Shown here piece by piece: positions 17,160 to 24,599 of a stretch of 40,838 bases of DNA. The stretch's first letter is position 1. Each line of letters starts with the position of its first letter. The stretch comes from Youxingia wuxianensis (lineage in GTDB: Bacteria > Bacillota > Clostridia > Oscillospirales > Ruminococcaceae), in assembly GCF_014385085.1 (NCBI RefSeq), contig NZ_JACRTD010000012.1, forward strand, positions 1 through 40,838. Direction: 5' to 3'. The notes beneath the pieces were generated by a model that searched no databases, was not told where the DNA came from, and saw only the letters and a program-made list of their open reading frames with translations. Made by a program: the position numbers and the translations under genes.

Positions 17160-17189
17160 ATTATAGCATACATTAAAAGATAGATGCAA
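17160..17189 (-). promoter_or_regulatory. candidate promoter of parA
   Basis: Minus strand TTGCAT (17189-17184), an 18-bp spacer and TATAAT (17165-17160). AATAGA words flank it on both sides. Confidence 0.5.
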
Positions 17190-17268
17190 TAGTCTATTTT
17201 AAAATAGATTAATTAATAGAAATCAAATTATATTAACCATTGGAATTTATAATATATTAATTAATAAG

Positions 17269-17296
17269 TTGGCTAATATATTTTCTAATATATAAT
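17269..17296 (+). promoter_or_regulatory. candidate promoter of primase-helicase gene
   Basis: TTGGCT (17269-17274), a 16-bp spacer and TATAAT (17291-17296). The CTAATATA repeats overlap -35, spacer and -10, so a bound protein would block it. Confidence 0.5.
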
Positions 17297-17356
17297 CTAA
17301 TATACCGGGCCCGGAAAATCCCCCGGCCCCATTCTCTCACAAAAGGAGGAAATATC

Positions 17357-19288
17357 TTGTCCGATTTTAAGGAGTTTGTGCCCCTCATCCAGCGCCTGCG
17401 CGCCTGCCTGCCCCAGTACCTGCGGGAAAAACAGGTGGGAAGCCTGAAGAAAAATTTTCGCTGCCTCAATCCCGCCCATGAGGATAAAAACGCCAGTATG
17501 CACTTTTATGAGCAGTCGATGTCCGTTTACTGCTTCCGCTGCGCTCAAAGCTACGACCTTTTTAATCTCATCGCGTGGGATTATCCCGACTGCGATACCT
17601 TCCCCCGCCAGGTGAAAAAAGCCTGCGATTTGTTCGGGGAAATCTTTCCCGCTGACTTCGGTATGGGGGAGAGGGGCAGCCTGCCCGCGGGCGGCGGCAA
17701 TAAAATTGCCGCTGTCCCGGCGCCGGTGCGGCGCCGGGCCCCGGCCGCCGAGGCGGCCGCGCCCGCGGCCGATTTTACTGGAACCATCGAAGAATACATA
17801 CAGCAGGTAGGCGTCGGCGGGAGCTATTTTTCCCGTCGGGGGATCACCCAGGAGATGTGCGAAAAATACCATCTGTTCCAAAAGGAAGGCCGGGCCTGGC
17901 TGCCGGTGTACGACGGGGACAGATGCGTCAGCTACTGCGCCCGGGCCATCGCCCAGGACCTCCAGCCCCGGTATAAAAACAGCAAAGGTCCTATGGGAAT
18001 TTTCGGCGGGGATTATCTGCGGGGAGAGGGCAGGGGAGGCTGGCTGTTTATTACGGAAGCTATCTTTGACGCCTTAAGCCTGGAACAGATGGGATTTCAG
18101 GCCATGGCCCTGTGCGGAGTGGCCAACGTAGGGAAATTTATCCAGCGGTGCAAAGAAAATCCCGCCGCCGCCGGCAGTTATGAAATGATTGCCGCCGGGG
18201 ACAATGATGAAAGCGGCCGCCGGATGAACGCCCAGTTAAAAGAGCAGCTGCAGGAGCTGGGCATCCCCTGCGGAGAATTGATTTTGCCTTTGGGAGCAAA
18301 GGATTGCAACGAGCTTTTTCTTCAGGACCCGGAAGCCCTGCGTCAGGCGGCCCTGTCCGCCGGGGATGAAAAACTGCGGGAATATGAAAAAACCAATGCG
18401 GCCAACGCTATCAGCGAGCTGATGGACGCCTCTTTGCGCCGGGCCTCCAGGGAAGCCGTGTCCACTGGGTTTCCCCGGCTGGACGAGCTTTTGGACGGAG
18501 GGTTGTACGCTGGGCTGTATATTATAGGAGCGATTTCCAGTTTGGGAAAGACGTCTTATATTTTACAGATAGCGGATTATATTGCCCGGCAGGAAACAGA
18601 CGTCCTGTATTTTTCTCTGGAGATGGGAAAATTGGAACTGATGGCAAAAAGCGTTTCCCGGATCAGTTACCAGCAGGACCCGTCGGCCGAACGTCATTTT
18701 GCCTTTACCGCCCGGCAGGTATTAAAAGCGGAGCAGGGAAGAAGTCAGGAAAAAACCGCTCTGCTGAAAAGGGCGTTAGAGGAATATGAACAGGTAGGGA
18801 AGGGGCTTTATCTGCGGGAAGGGATCTCTGATATTGGGGTAGGGGAGATCCGGGAAGCGGTTGCCCAGCATATTCGTCTGCGCAAAGTCCGGCCGGTGGT
18901 AGTGGTGGATTATCTGCAGATTTTAAAGCCTGCGGATTTAAAATCCACAGACAAACAGAATACCGACCGGTCGGTAGTGGAACTCAAACGGATCAGCCGT
19001 GATTTTGATATCCCAGTGATTGCGATTTCCAGCTTCAACCGGGAAAATTATAAAAGCGCCGTCACCATGGAAGCGTTTAAGGAATCCGGGGCGGTGGAAT
19101 ATTCCTCTGACGTGCTGCTGGGGCTTCAGTTGTATGGAACAGGGGAGAACGGGTTTGACGTCAACGCCGCGAAAAATAAAACGCCCCGTTCAGTGGAGCT
19201 GGTGCTGCTGAAAAACCGAAACGGTATCCCTTACGCGAAAATAGAGTATGCCTATCACCCGAAATTCAGCTTTTTTAAGGAGATGTGA
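17357..19288 (+). CDS. bifunctional primase-helicase (CHC2 zinc finger, Toprim, DnaB-like)
   Basis: 643 residues from TTG 17357 behind AGGAGG. Residues C36, H41, C59 and C62 form a CHC2-type zinc finger. The Toprim part has ITEAIFDALS near 234 and AGDNDESGR near 280, the conserved Glu and DxD-like acidic residues. The helicase part has Walker A GAISSLGKTS near 391 and Walker B VVVVDYLQIL near 513, with SSFNRENYKSAV after it. This order is that of phage and plasmid primase-helicases (phage T7 gp4 layout), different from separate chromosomal DnaG and DnaB. An Ala/Pro-rich linker near residues 115-140 separates zinc finger and Toprim. It diverges from parA across an AT-rich gap, which points to a replicon module. 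Confidence 0.87.
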   Translation: MSDFKEFVPLIQRLRACLPQYLREKQVGSLKKNFRCLNPAHEDKNASMHFYEQSMSVYCFRCAQSYDLFNLIAWDYPDCDTFPRQVKKACDLFGEIFPADFGMGERGSLPAGGGNKIAAVPAPVRRRAPAAEAAAPAADFTGTIEEYIQQVGVGGSYFSRRGITQEMCEKYHLFQKEGRAWLPVYDGDRCVSYCARAIAQDLQPRYKNSKGPMGIFGGDYLRGEGRGGWLFITEAIFDALSLEQMGFQAMALCGVANVGKFIQRCKENPAAAGSYEMIAAGDNDESGRRMNAQLKEQLQELGIPCGELILPLGAKDCNELFLQDPEALRQAALSAGDEKLREYEKTNAANAISELMDASLRRASREAVSTGFPRLDELLDGGLYAGLYIIGAISSLGKTSYILQIADYIARQETDVLYFSLEMGKLELMAKSVSRISYQQDPSAERHFAFTARQVLKAEQGRSQEKTALLKRALEEYEQVGKGLYLREGISDIGVGEIREAVAQHIRLRKVRPVVVVDYLQILKPADLKSTDKQNTDRSVVELKRISRDFDIPVIAISSFNRENYKSAVTMEAFKESGAVEYSSDVLLGLQLYGTGENGFDVNAAKNKTPRSVELVLLKNRNGIPYAKIEYAYHPKFSFFKEM

Positions 19289-19290
19289 CG

Positions 19291-20100
19291 CCTTCCAGCT
19301 TTTTGAAAAAAGCTTCGGCAAAAACTTCCATTCCCGCCTTCTTTGAAAAGAAGGCTTGGCCAAGAAACTTTCATTCGGCTTCGCCGCCTCCGCGGGTGGT
19401 TCCCGCGGGGTTTTGGCCCGGCGGCTCCTCCCGGTGGGTTCCCTCTCCAGCTTTTTGAAAAAAGCCTCGTCTCCGCCTTCTTTGAAAAGAAGGCTTGGCC
19501 AAGAAACTTTCATTCGGCTGCGCCGCCTTCCAGCTTTTTGAAAAAAGCTTCGGCAAAAACTTCCACTCGGCTTCGCCGCCTCTACGGGCGGTTCCCGCTG
19601 GTTCCCCTTCCAGCTTTTTGAAAAAAGCTTCGGCAAAAACTTTCATTCGGCTTCGCCGCCTCTGCGGGTGGTTCCTGCGGGGGTTCGGCGGGGCCCTCCT
19701 TCCCGGGCGGTTCCTCCCGGGCGGTTCCCGCTGGTTCCCCTTCCAGCTTTTTGAAAAAAGTCTCGGCAAAAACCTTCATTCGGCTGCGCCGCCTCTACGG
19801 GTGGTTCCTGCGGGGGTTCCGGGCGGGTGCTTTTTCCCGGGCGGTTCCCGGTGGTTTCCGCGGAGGCTTGGCGGGAACTTCTTTCTGGTCGGTTTCCGCA
19901 AGGTTCCGACGGGGCTCTCCTTCCGGCAGCTCCCCGGCCGGCGCCCGGCAGTTTCTGCGGGGCAGGCCGTCCCCCGCCTTACGCTCCCCGCCCCGCTCCA
20001 GCCCGTATCCCGCCCCCGCCCGGGCCCCCGGACGGCTTCGCCGTTCCCGGCCTTTGGCCGGGCCGGCCGCTTCGCGGCCGCCGGGGGCCCCCCGCGCATC
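19291..20100 (+). repeat. mosaic repeat block R4
   Basis: It starts within 5 bp of the primase-helicase stop. Hairpin AGCTTTTTGAAAAAAGCT lies at 19297-19314 and GCCTTCTTTGAAAAGAAGGC at 19336-19355. Six copies carry the AAACTTTCATTCGG-type part and one hairpin (19450) lacks it. An inverted-core module spans 20022-20090. Confidence 0.9.
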
Positions 20101-20115
20101 CTCCGGCGGTCGTGT

Positions 20116-20150
20116 ATCCCTGGCGGTGTTCTCACTGCCGGGGATTTTTT
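20116..20150 (+). terminator. terminator after repeat block R4
   Basis: A 13-bp stem with two G-U pairs (ATCCCTGGCGGTG with CACTGCCGGGGAT), TTCT loop, then TTTTT. It ends transcription of the primase-helicase unit after passing through the whole repeat block. Confidence 0.85.
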
Positions 20151-20203
20151 GCGCAGTTTCACTAAAAGAGGGGGCCGGGGCAGGGGAGAAAATCGGTAGA
20201 ATA

Positions 20204-20216
20204 TTACAGTGTGTAA
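20204..20216. promoter_or_regulatory. inverted repeat TTACA-N3-TGTAA upstream of secreted protein gene 1
   Basis: TTACAGTGTGTAA lies about 60 bp upstream of the -35 box. Almost the same sequence occurs at the same place before the paralogue (22778-22790), and both are followed by further TTACAAA words. It is a candidate regulator site. Confidence 0.55.
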
Positions 20217-20276
20217 AATGTGGGGTAATAATTACAAAGTGGTTACAAAACCGTATCAAAAACATCACAAACCCCA

Positions 20277-20305
20277 TTGACAGGGCTGGGAATATTAGGT
20301 ATAAT
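20277..20305 (+). promoter_or_regulatory. promoter of secreted protein gene 1
   Basis: Perfect TTGACA (20277-20282), 17-bp spacer, perfect TATAAT (20300-20305). Confidence 0.93.
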
Positions 20306-20386
20306 ATGGTAAATTAAGGAAATTAGAGGAGAGCTAGTTTTTTTAATTAAGATGATGAAATTTCAAATTATGAGGAGGAAAGTCCC

Positions 20387-21520
20387 ATGAAAAAGTTACT
20401 CGCGGTTGTTCTTGCCGCAGTTATGGTTCTTTCCCTGGGCGTAGTGTCTTTTGCCGCTAAAGGCGATGTGCTGGACGACATGACTGGCGTTGCTAGTTAT
20501 ACGCCTTCACTTGATATGGAAATTACGGAGGCGGACGTTGTTTATGATGACGGTATTACTCAAGCTTTAAACGCTACCTCAAATATTGCGTCCGACAACA
20601 CCTTCTATATCCCCATGACCGCCTTTGATACGATAACCCTTGAAAACGGGGGCGCTGTGTCTGCGGGCACCGCTGCTGTAATTCAGGCGGCTTTGGCGGA
20701 CAGCGACATCACTACCTTCTCCAAAAAATATGAAGAAGGCGGCAAAGCGGTTGCTTCCATTAAACGCGACGAATACAAAATTAATGGCGTTCGTACCGAC
20801 GCTATCGAAATCGCGTTAAAAGAAGACCTGACCGACGAAGAAACCAAAGTAGAAGTAGAATTAAGGTTCAACTTCAGAAAGAATGTCAGCATGAATCTCG
20901 CAAATAGTTCAGCGATTGAAAAAGGCACCAAAGCCACCGCTACCCTGGTGTTCTACGTTGAAAACGGCGAAATGAGACTGGACGATACCGCTACCGTAGG
21001 TACTTCCGGCGTATATGCCAAAGCAGAAAAGAACGAAGACAACAGCTTGGAATGGGAAGACAACAACAACACCATCGCTAAGTTGGAGTTCTCCGCCAAC
21101 GATGATCCGGATGCATTCTATCCGAGAATGACCACTTCTTGGGAACTGGCTATCGGCGACACCATCAACAACAAAAACTTTGAAGGCACTGACGCAGTAG
21201 TACGCGCTTTCCGTGCGGCTCCGGTAGAAATTCCTTGCACCAGCCGTGCAAGCTTCTATCTGTATATGCCAGCAGAGTTCGGCGATGATGTAGATCCTGC
21301 CGACGTAGCTATCTACGAAGTAAAAGACAACGAATTTGTTGACGTAACCAGCAAATTTGAGTATGTAGAAACCGACGAAGACGGCAACGACGTTGACGGT
21401 TTCCTGACCAGAACCCGTACCCTGGGCGTATATGTTATCTGTGAAAAAGCAGTAGAAGAAACCGCTCTGGTAGACGGTACTCCTGTTCCTGAAAAAGAAA
21501 ATCCGGGCACTGGCCGGTAA
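20387..21520 (+). CDS. secreted protein of unknown function, paralogue 1
   Basis: 377 residues. A signal peptide (residues 1-23, MKKLLAVVLAAVMVLSLGVV then SFA) has a likely cut after Ala. The mature protein is acidic (many Asp/Glu) and seems beta-rich, with two halves: a variable first half (about 25-185) and a C-terminal half (about 186-377) almost identical to the paralogue at 22953. The end, ENPGTGR, has no membrane anchor, so it is not a standard sortase substrate. I do not recognise the family; an abundant surface or S-layer-like protein is a guess, supported by the consensus promoter, GAGGAGG site and biased codons. The leader matches that of the paralogue over about 35 nt before the ATG. 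Confidence 0.8.
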   Translation: MKKLLAVVLAAVMVLSLGVVSFAAKGDVLDDMTGVASYTPSLDMEITEADVVYDDGITQALNATSNIASDNTFYIPMTAFDTITLENGGAVSAGTAAVIQAALADSDITTFSKKYEEGGKAVASIKRDEYKINGVRTDAIEIALKEDLTDEETKVEVELRFNFRKNVSMNLANSSAIEKGTKATATLVFYVENGEMRLDDTATVGTSGVYAKAEKNEDNSLEWEDNNNTIAKLEFSANDDPDAFYPRMTTSWELAIGDTINNKNFEGTDAVVRAFRAAPVEIPCTSRASFYLYMPAEFGDDVDPADVAIYEVKDNEFVDVTSKFEYVETDEDGNDVDGFLTRTRTLGVYVICEKAVEETALVDGTPVPEKENPGTGR

Positions 21521-21601
21521 TTTTTCTGGATTAATCCATTAATAGGGATCCTTCCTTATTAGCGGTTTAATTAGTTTTAATCATTTTTTTAAAGAAACCT
21601 G

Positions 21602-21637
21602 AAAAAGGCGAGCCGTCTCTCCACGGCTCGCCTTTTT
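21602..21637 (+). terminator. terminator of secreted protein gene 1
   Basis: AAAAAGGCGAGCCG and CGGCTCGCCTTTTT around the loop TCTCTCCA. Confidence 0.95.
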
Positions 21638-21689
21638 CCGTTGAATGAGCAACAAAAAGGGGAGAAGTGTGGAAGATTGGCGGGGAGAA

Positions 21690-21718
21690 TTGACGGGGAT
21701 TTTAAAAGGAGATATAAT
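21690..21718 (+). promoter_or_regulatory. promoter of short paralogue, upstream of repeat block
   Basis: TTGACG (21690-21695), 17-bp spacer, TATAAT (21713-21718). The resulting leader of about 320 nt would contain repeat block R5 in full. Confidence 0.75.
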
Positions 21719-21759
21719 TATCAGAAAGAGTTTTTTTAAAACCAAAGACTTGGCGGCGG

Positions 21760-22025
21760 CAAGGGGGAACTGCCCGGAACCGGGAGTCCGCCGGGGAAGC
21801 GACCAGGAAGAAGCACCCGCCGGAACCCTGCAGAAGCCGCCCGTAGAAGCGGCGCAGCCGAGTGGAAGTTTTTGCCGAGGCTTTTTTCAAAAAGCCGGAG
21901 GGGAGCCGACTGGAAAGTTACCGGGAGGAGGGCCCGCCGGAACCCCGCAGAAACCGCCCGTAGAAGCGGCGAAGCCGAATGGAAGTTTCTTGGCCAAGCC
22001 TTCTTTTCAAAGAAGGCGGAAGAAG
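21760..22025 (-). repeat. mosaic repeat block R5, inside a 5' leader
   Basis: Two hairpin-module copies in the reverse orientation, near 21855-21900 and 21975-22018. The last hairpin ends 23 bp before ATG 22048. No inverted-core module is present. Confidence 0.85.
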
Positions 22026-22047
22026 GCGGAAAGGAGAGCGCAGAAAA

Positions 22048-22644
22048 ATGAAAAGAGTGTTAGCGGCGGTGATGGCCGCAGTTTTGCTGCTGGGACTATC
22101 GGTAGGCGCGGCGGCAGCGCCGGGGGAAACGATTGAAAAAATTCCCCGGGAGGATATTGAAATTGACAGCATTTTTTTAGGCCGGGAATTTGCCCAGCCG
22201 GAGAAAGCGGTGTATACAGACGGGGCGGTTTATGTGCCCATTTCCAGTTTGGAGGACAATTTGCCGGCGGCCAATGGATCGGATGAGCAGGGGAGACTGG
22301 TGTATCCAGGGACGGAACTGTTCAGTCCTTGGGTATTGGCAAAGATTTTGCGGGATGAGAGCTTGATGGAATTTCAAGCGGATATTATCTTAGGGGAGTA
22401 CCTGACAGAAGATATTTCTATAGTCAGCCAGGGGCCGGAGGGCCTGCCGGGGTGGTATATTAAAGTAAGCCTTGGAAGGGACATAGAGCAGGAAGCGGCG
22501 ATTGAGTTTGATTTTACCTTTACCGCATTGGAAAATATCTGCGGAAACGGGGAGTATGTGCTGCCCCAGGGAGGAGAAATTTTCGGGAATACGATTTTAT
22601 TATATTTCATAGACGGCGAGGTCACTACAGAGATCCCCGCGTAA
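22048..22644 (+). CDS. secreted protein, shortened third paralogue
   Basis: 198 residues with a signal peptide (MKRVLAAVMAAVLLLGLSVG, cut near AAAA). Its sequence follows the variable half of the flanking paralogues: VYVPISSLEDN matches their LYIPVSQI region, FTFTALENICGNGEYVLPQG matches YTFTTKENIEGKTGYAIKKG, and LLYFIDGEV matches VVFYVENGEM. It stops where their near-identical C-terminal half begins, so it lacks that domain. ATG 22048 has AAAGGAGAG; an in-frame extension to 21979 comes from repeat DNA and is rejected. Codon use is less biased than in its neighbours. Function unknown; it could be a secreted partner or a decayed copy. Confidence 0.75.
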   Translation: MKRVLAAVMAAVLLLGLSVGAAAAPGETIEKIPREDIEIDSIFLGREFAQPEKAVYTDGAVYVPISSLEDNLPAANGSDEQGRLVYPGTELFSPWVLAKILRDESLMEFQADIILGEYLTEDISIVSQGPEGLPGWYIKVSLGRDIEQEAAIEFDFTFTALENICGNGEYVLPQGGEIFGNTILLYFIDGEVTTEIPA

Positions 22645-22654
22645 AAAAGAAAAA

Positions 22655-22693
22655 GGCCGGCGAAGGGTGTTTCCCTTTTGCCGGCTTGTTTTT
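22655..22693 (+). terminator. terminator of short paralogue
   Basis: GGCCGGCGAAGGG and CCCTTTTGCCGGCTT pair around TGTTT, then GTTTTT. Confidence 0.9.
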
Positions 22694-22777
22694 ATATACA
22701 AAGGAATGAATAAAGGGGAAAGGGGGAGAAATGGAAATTTTTGGAAGAAAAGTTAATTTCCAGAAATTTCCAAAATA

Positions 22778-22790
22778 TTACAATGTGTAA
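22778..22790. promoter_or_regulatory. inverted repeat TTACA-N3-TGTAA upstream of paralogue 2
   Basis: TTACAATGTGTAA, matching the site at 20204-20216 in sequence and in distance to the promoter. Confidence 0.55.
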
Positions 22791-22839
22791 AATCACCAAA
22801 AGAAGTTACAAAATGATTACAAAAAAGTTTCAAAAGTTA

Positions 22840-22867
22840 TTGACAAGTGAAAGAAAGATGGTATAAT
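22840..22867 (+). promoter_or_regulatory. promoter of secreted protein gene 2
   Basis: TTGACA (22840-22845), 16-bp spacer, TATAAT (22862-22867). Confidence 0.9.
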
Positions 22868-22952
22868 TATGAATAAATTAAGGTAGAAGTTGGAGAGGCC
22901 TACCTTGGTTTTCAAAGATGATGAAATTTCAAATTATGAGGAGGAAATTCCC

Positions 22953-24110
22953 ATGAAAAAGTTACTCGCGGTTGTTCTTGCCGCAGTTATGGTTCTTTCT
23001 TTGGGCGTAGTAGCGTTCGCAGCTGACGGCGATACCATGGATGATATCTCTGCCATTACCAATGACAAATTAGCTGTAGAAGGCGATCTGACGACTGGTA
23101 AACTGTATGTAAAAGGCACCCAGGATGACGTTTTAGCCAGCGGCACCCAGAATGCGACTTCCGATATCACCCTGTACATCCCGGTATCCCAAATTACCGC
23201 TAGCTTTGTAGCGGCGGATGACAGCGCGCTTACCGGAACCGGCGTTACCGCGAAATTGGCTGATATCCTGTCCGACGGAGACTTGGTTCGCTTCTCCAAG
23301 AAATTTGAAGAAGGCGGCAAAGCAGTTAAATCCGTTAAATGGGTAGAAGAAAAAGTAGCTACCGCGGAAGGTACTGGTACTGGCCGTGCTTACTACATCG
23401 AAATCAAACTTAACGAAGATTTGACCGACGAAGAAACCAAAGTAGAGCTGAAGTACACCTTCACCACCAAAGAAAACATTGAAGGTAAAACTGGCTACGC
23501 GATCAAAAAAGGCGCGAAATTGACCGGCGACGTTGTTTTCTATGTTGAAAACGGCGAAATGAGACTGGACGATACCGCTACTGTGGGCGCTTCCGGTTAC
23601 TATGCGAAAGCAGAAAAGAACGAAGACAACAGCCTGGAATGGGAAGACAACAACAACACCATCGCTAAGCTGGAGTTCTCCGCCAACGATGATCCGGACG
23701 CTTTCTATCCGAGAATGACCACTTCTTGGGAACTGGCCATCGGCGACAGCATCAACAACAAAAACTTCGAAGGCACTGACGCAGTAGTACGCGCTTTCCG
23801 TGCGGCTCCGGTAGAAATTCCCTGCACCAGCCGTGCAAGCTTCTATCTGTATATGCCAGCAGAGTTCGGCGATGACGTAGATCCTGCCGACGTAGCTATC
23901 TACGAAGTAAAAGACAACGAATTTGTTGACGTAACCAGCAAATTTGAGTATGTAGAAACCGACGAAGACGGCAACGACATCGATGGTTTCCTGACCAGAA
24001 CCCGTACCCTGGGCGTATATGTTATCTGTGAAAAAGCAGTAGAAGAAACCGCTCTGGTAGATGGTACTCCTGTTCCTGAAAAAGAAAATCCGGGCACTGG
24101 CAGATTCTAA
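22953..24110 (+). CDS. secreted protein of unknown function, paralogue 2
   Basis: 385 residues from ATG 22953 with GAGGAGG; a longer frame from 22890 uses leader sequence. The signal peptide is the same as in paralogue 1 for 20 residues. The first half of the mature protein differs substantially. From the VVFYVENGEMRLDD segment onward protein and DNA are almost identical to paralogue 1 until the last codons (NPGTGRF here, NPGTGR there). This block pattern suggests recent gene conversion or selection on one part. Promoter, upstream inverted repeat and leader are also shared. It is probably a highly expressed exported protein; function unknown. Confidence 0.8.
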   Translation: MKKLLAVVLAAVMVLSLGVVAFAADGDTMDDISAITNDKLAVEGDLTTGKLYVKGTQDDVLASGTQNATSDITLYIPVSQITASFVAADDSALTGTGVTAKLADILSDGDLVRFSKKFEEGGKAVKSVKWVEEKVATAEGTGTGRAYYIEIKLNEDLTDEETKVELKYTFTTKENIEGKTGYAIKKGAKLTGDVVFYVENGEMRLDDTATVGASGYYAKAEKNEDNSLEWEDNNNTIAKLEFSANDDPDAFYPRMTTSWELAIGDSINNKNFEGTDAVVRAFRAAPVEIPCTSRASFYLYMPAEFGDDVDPADVAIYEVKDNEFVDVTSKFEYVETDEDGNDIDGFLTRTRTLGVYVICEKAVEETALVDGTPVPEKENPGTGRF

Positions 24111-24149
24111 TCTAAAAGTAAACTTCGGGTTTCTTTAAAAAAATGATTC

Positions 24150-24187
24150 GCGCCCCCGGCGTCTCTCCACGCCGGGGGTGTATTTTT
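24150..24187 (+). terminator. terminator of secreted protein gene 2
   Basis: CCCCCGGCG and CGCCGGGGG around TCTCTCCA, then TGTATTTTT. The loop equals that of the paralogue 1 terminator while the stem is different. Confidence 0.93.
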
Positions 24188-24230
24188 GAAAGGGACAGGT
24201 TTCTTTCATGGAAAAAAAGCCGGGTGTGAG

Positions 24231-24259
24231 TTGACAATTTTTCTTGAGGGAGGTATAAT
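24231..24259 (+). promoter_or_regulatory. promoter of tRNA genes
   Basis: TTGACA (24231-24236), 17-bp spacer, TATAAT (24254-24259), 25 bp before tRNA-Gly. Confidence 0.93.
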
Positions 24260-24284
24260 ATCTAAGCGTAGAAAAACTGGATAA

Positions 24285-24358
24285 GCAGGCATGGTGTAAT
24301 GGTAACACTTGTGCTTCCCAAGCATACGACGCGGGTTCGATTCCCGTTGCCTGCTCCA
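24285..24358 (+). tRNA. tRNA-Gly (anticodon CCC)
   Basis: 74 nt including encoded CCA. Acceptor GCAGGCA pairs with TGCCTGC. The anticodon loop TTCCCAA gives CCC, reading GGG. The T-arm GGGTTCGATTCCC is intact. Confidence 0.97.
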
Positions 24359-24381
24359 TACCGCGTCAGCGGCGCCGGGGA

Positions 24382-24420
24382 CAAACGCCTCGCTTTTGCC
24401 GGGGCGTTTGCCGTGTGTTT
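24382..24420 (+). terminator. possible terminator between tRNAs
   Basis: CAAACGCC (24382-24389) and GGCGTTTG (24403-24410) form a stem, followed by CCGTGTGTTT. The T-run is poor, so readthrough to tRNA-Val is likely. Confidence 0.4.
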
Positions 24421-24469
24421 TCCTAGAGAAAAAGCATATGGTTCCCCTTTGCGGCAGGGGGAAAAATAA

Positions 24470-24546
24470 GGAGGCGTAGCTCAGCTGGTTAGAGCGTACG
24501 GTTCACATCCGTAAGGTCGTGGGTTCGAGCCCCTCTGTCTCCACCA
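24470..24546 (+). tRNA. tRNA-Val (anticodon CAC)
   Basis: 77 nt including encoded CCA. Acceptor GGAGGCG pairs with TGTCTCC (two G-U). The anticodon loop TTCACAT gives CAC, reading GUG. The T-arm GGGTTCGAGCCCC is intact. Confidence 0.96.
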
Positions 24547-24548
24547 CG

Positions 24549-24587
24549 TCGGAGTAAGCGATAGATCGCTTGCTCCGATTTTTTTTT
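24549..24587 (+). terminator. terminator after tRNA-Val
   Basis: TCGGAGTAAGCGAT pairs with ATCGCTTGCTCCGA (one T-G pair), followed by nine Ts. Confidence 0.95.
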
Positions 24588-24599
24588 GCGGTGGAGGAC

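Larger units (their letters stand above)
17112..17305. other. AT-rich origin-like segment between parA and primase-helicase
   Basis: About 190 bp of mostly A/T in an otherwise GC-rich window. It holds AATAGATTAGAA (17131), the palindrome TCTATTTTAAAATAGA (17193-17208), AATTAATAGAA (17211) and palindromic TATTAATTAATA stretches. Three CTAATATA repeats start at 17273, 17285 and 17297, exactly 12 bp apart. It separates a partition operon from a primase-helicase gene, so a replication origin is plausible but unproven. A pure regulatory region is the alternative. Confidence 0.5.

Noticed and set aside
21490..21520. Sortase signal at the end of the secreted paralogues
   Set aside because: ENPGTGR lacks the following hydrophobic segment and positive tail.
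24285..24546. tRNA genes as attachment sites of an integrated element
   Set aside because: No integrase and no duplicated tRNA 3' end seen in the window.
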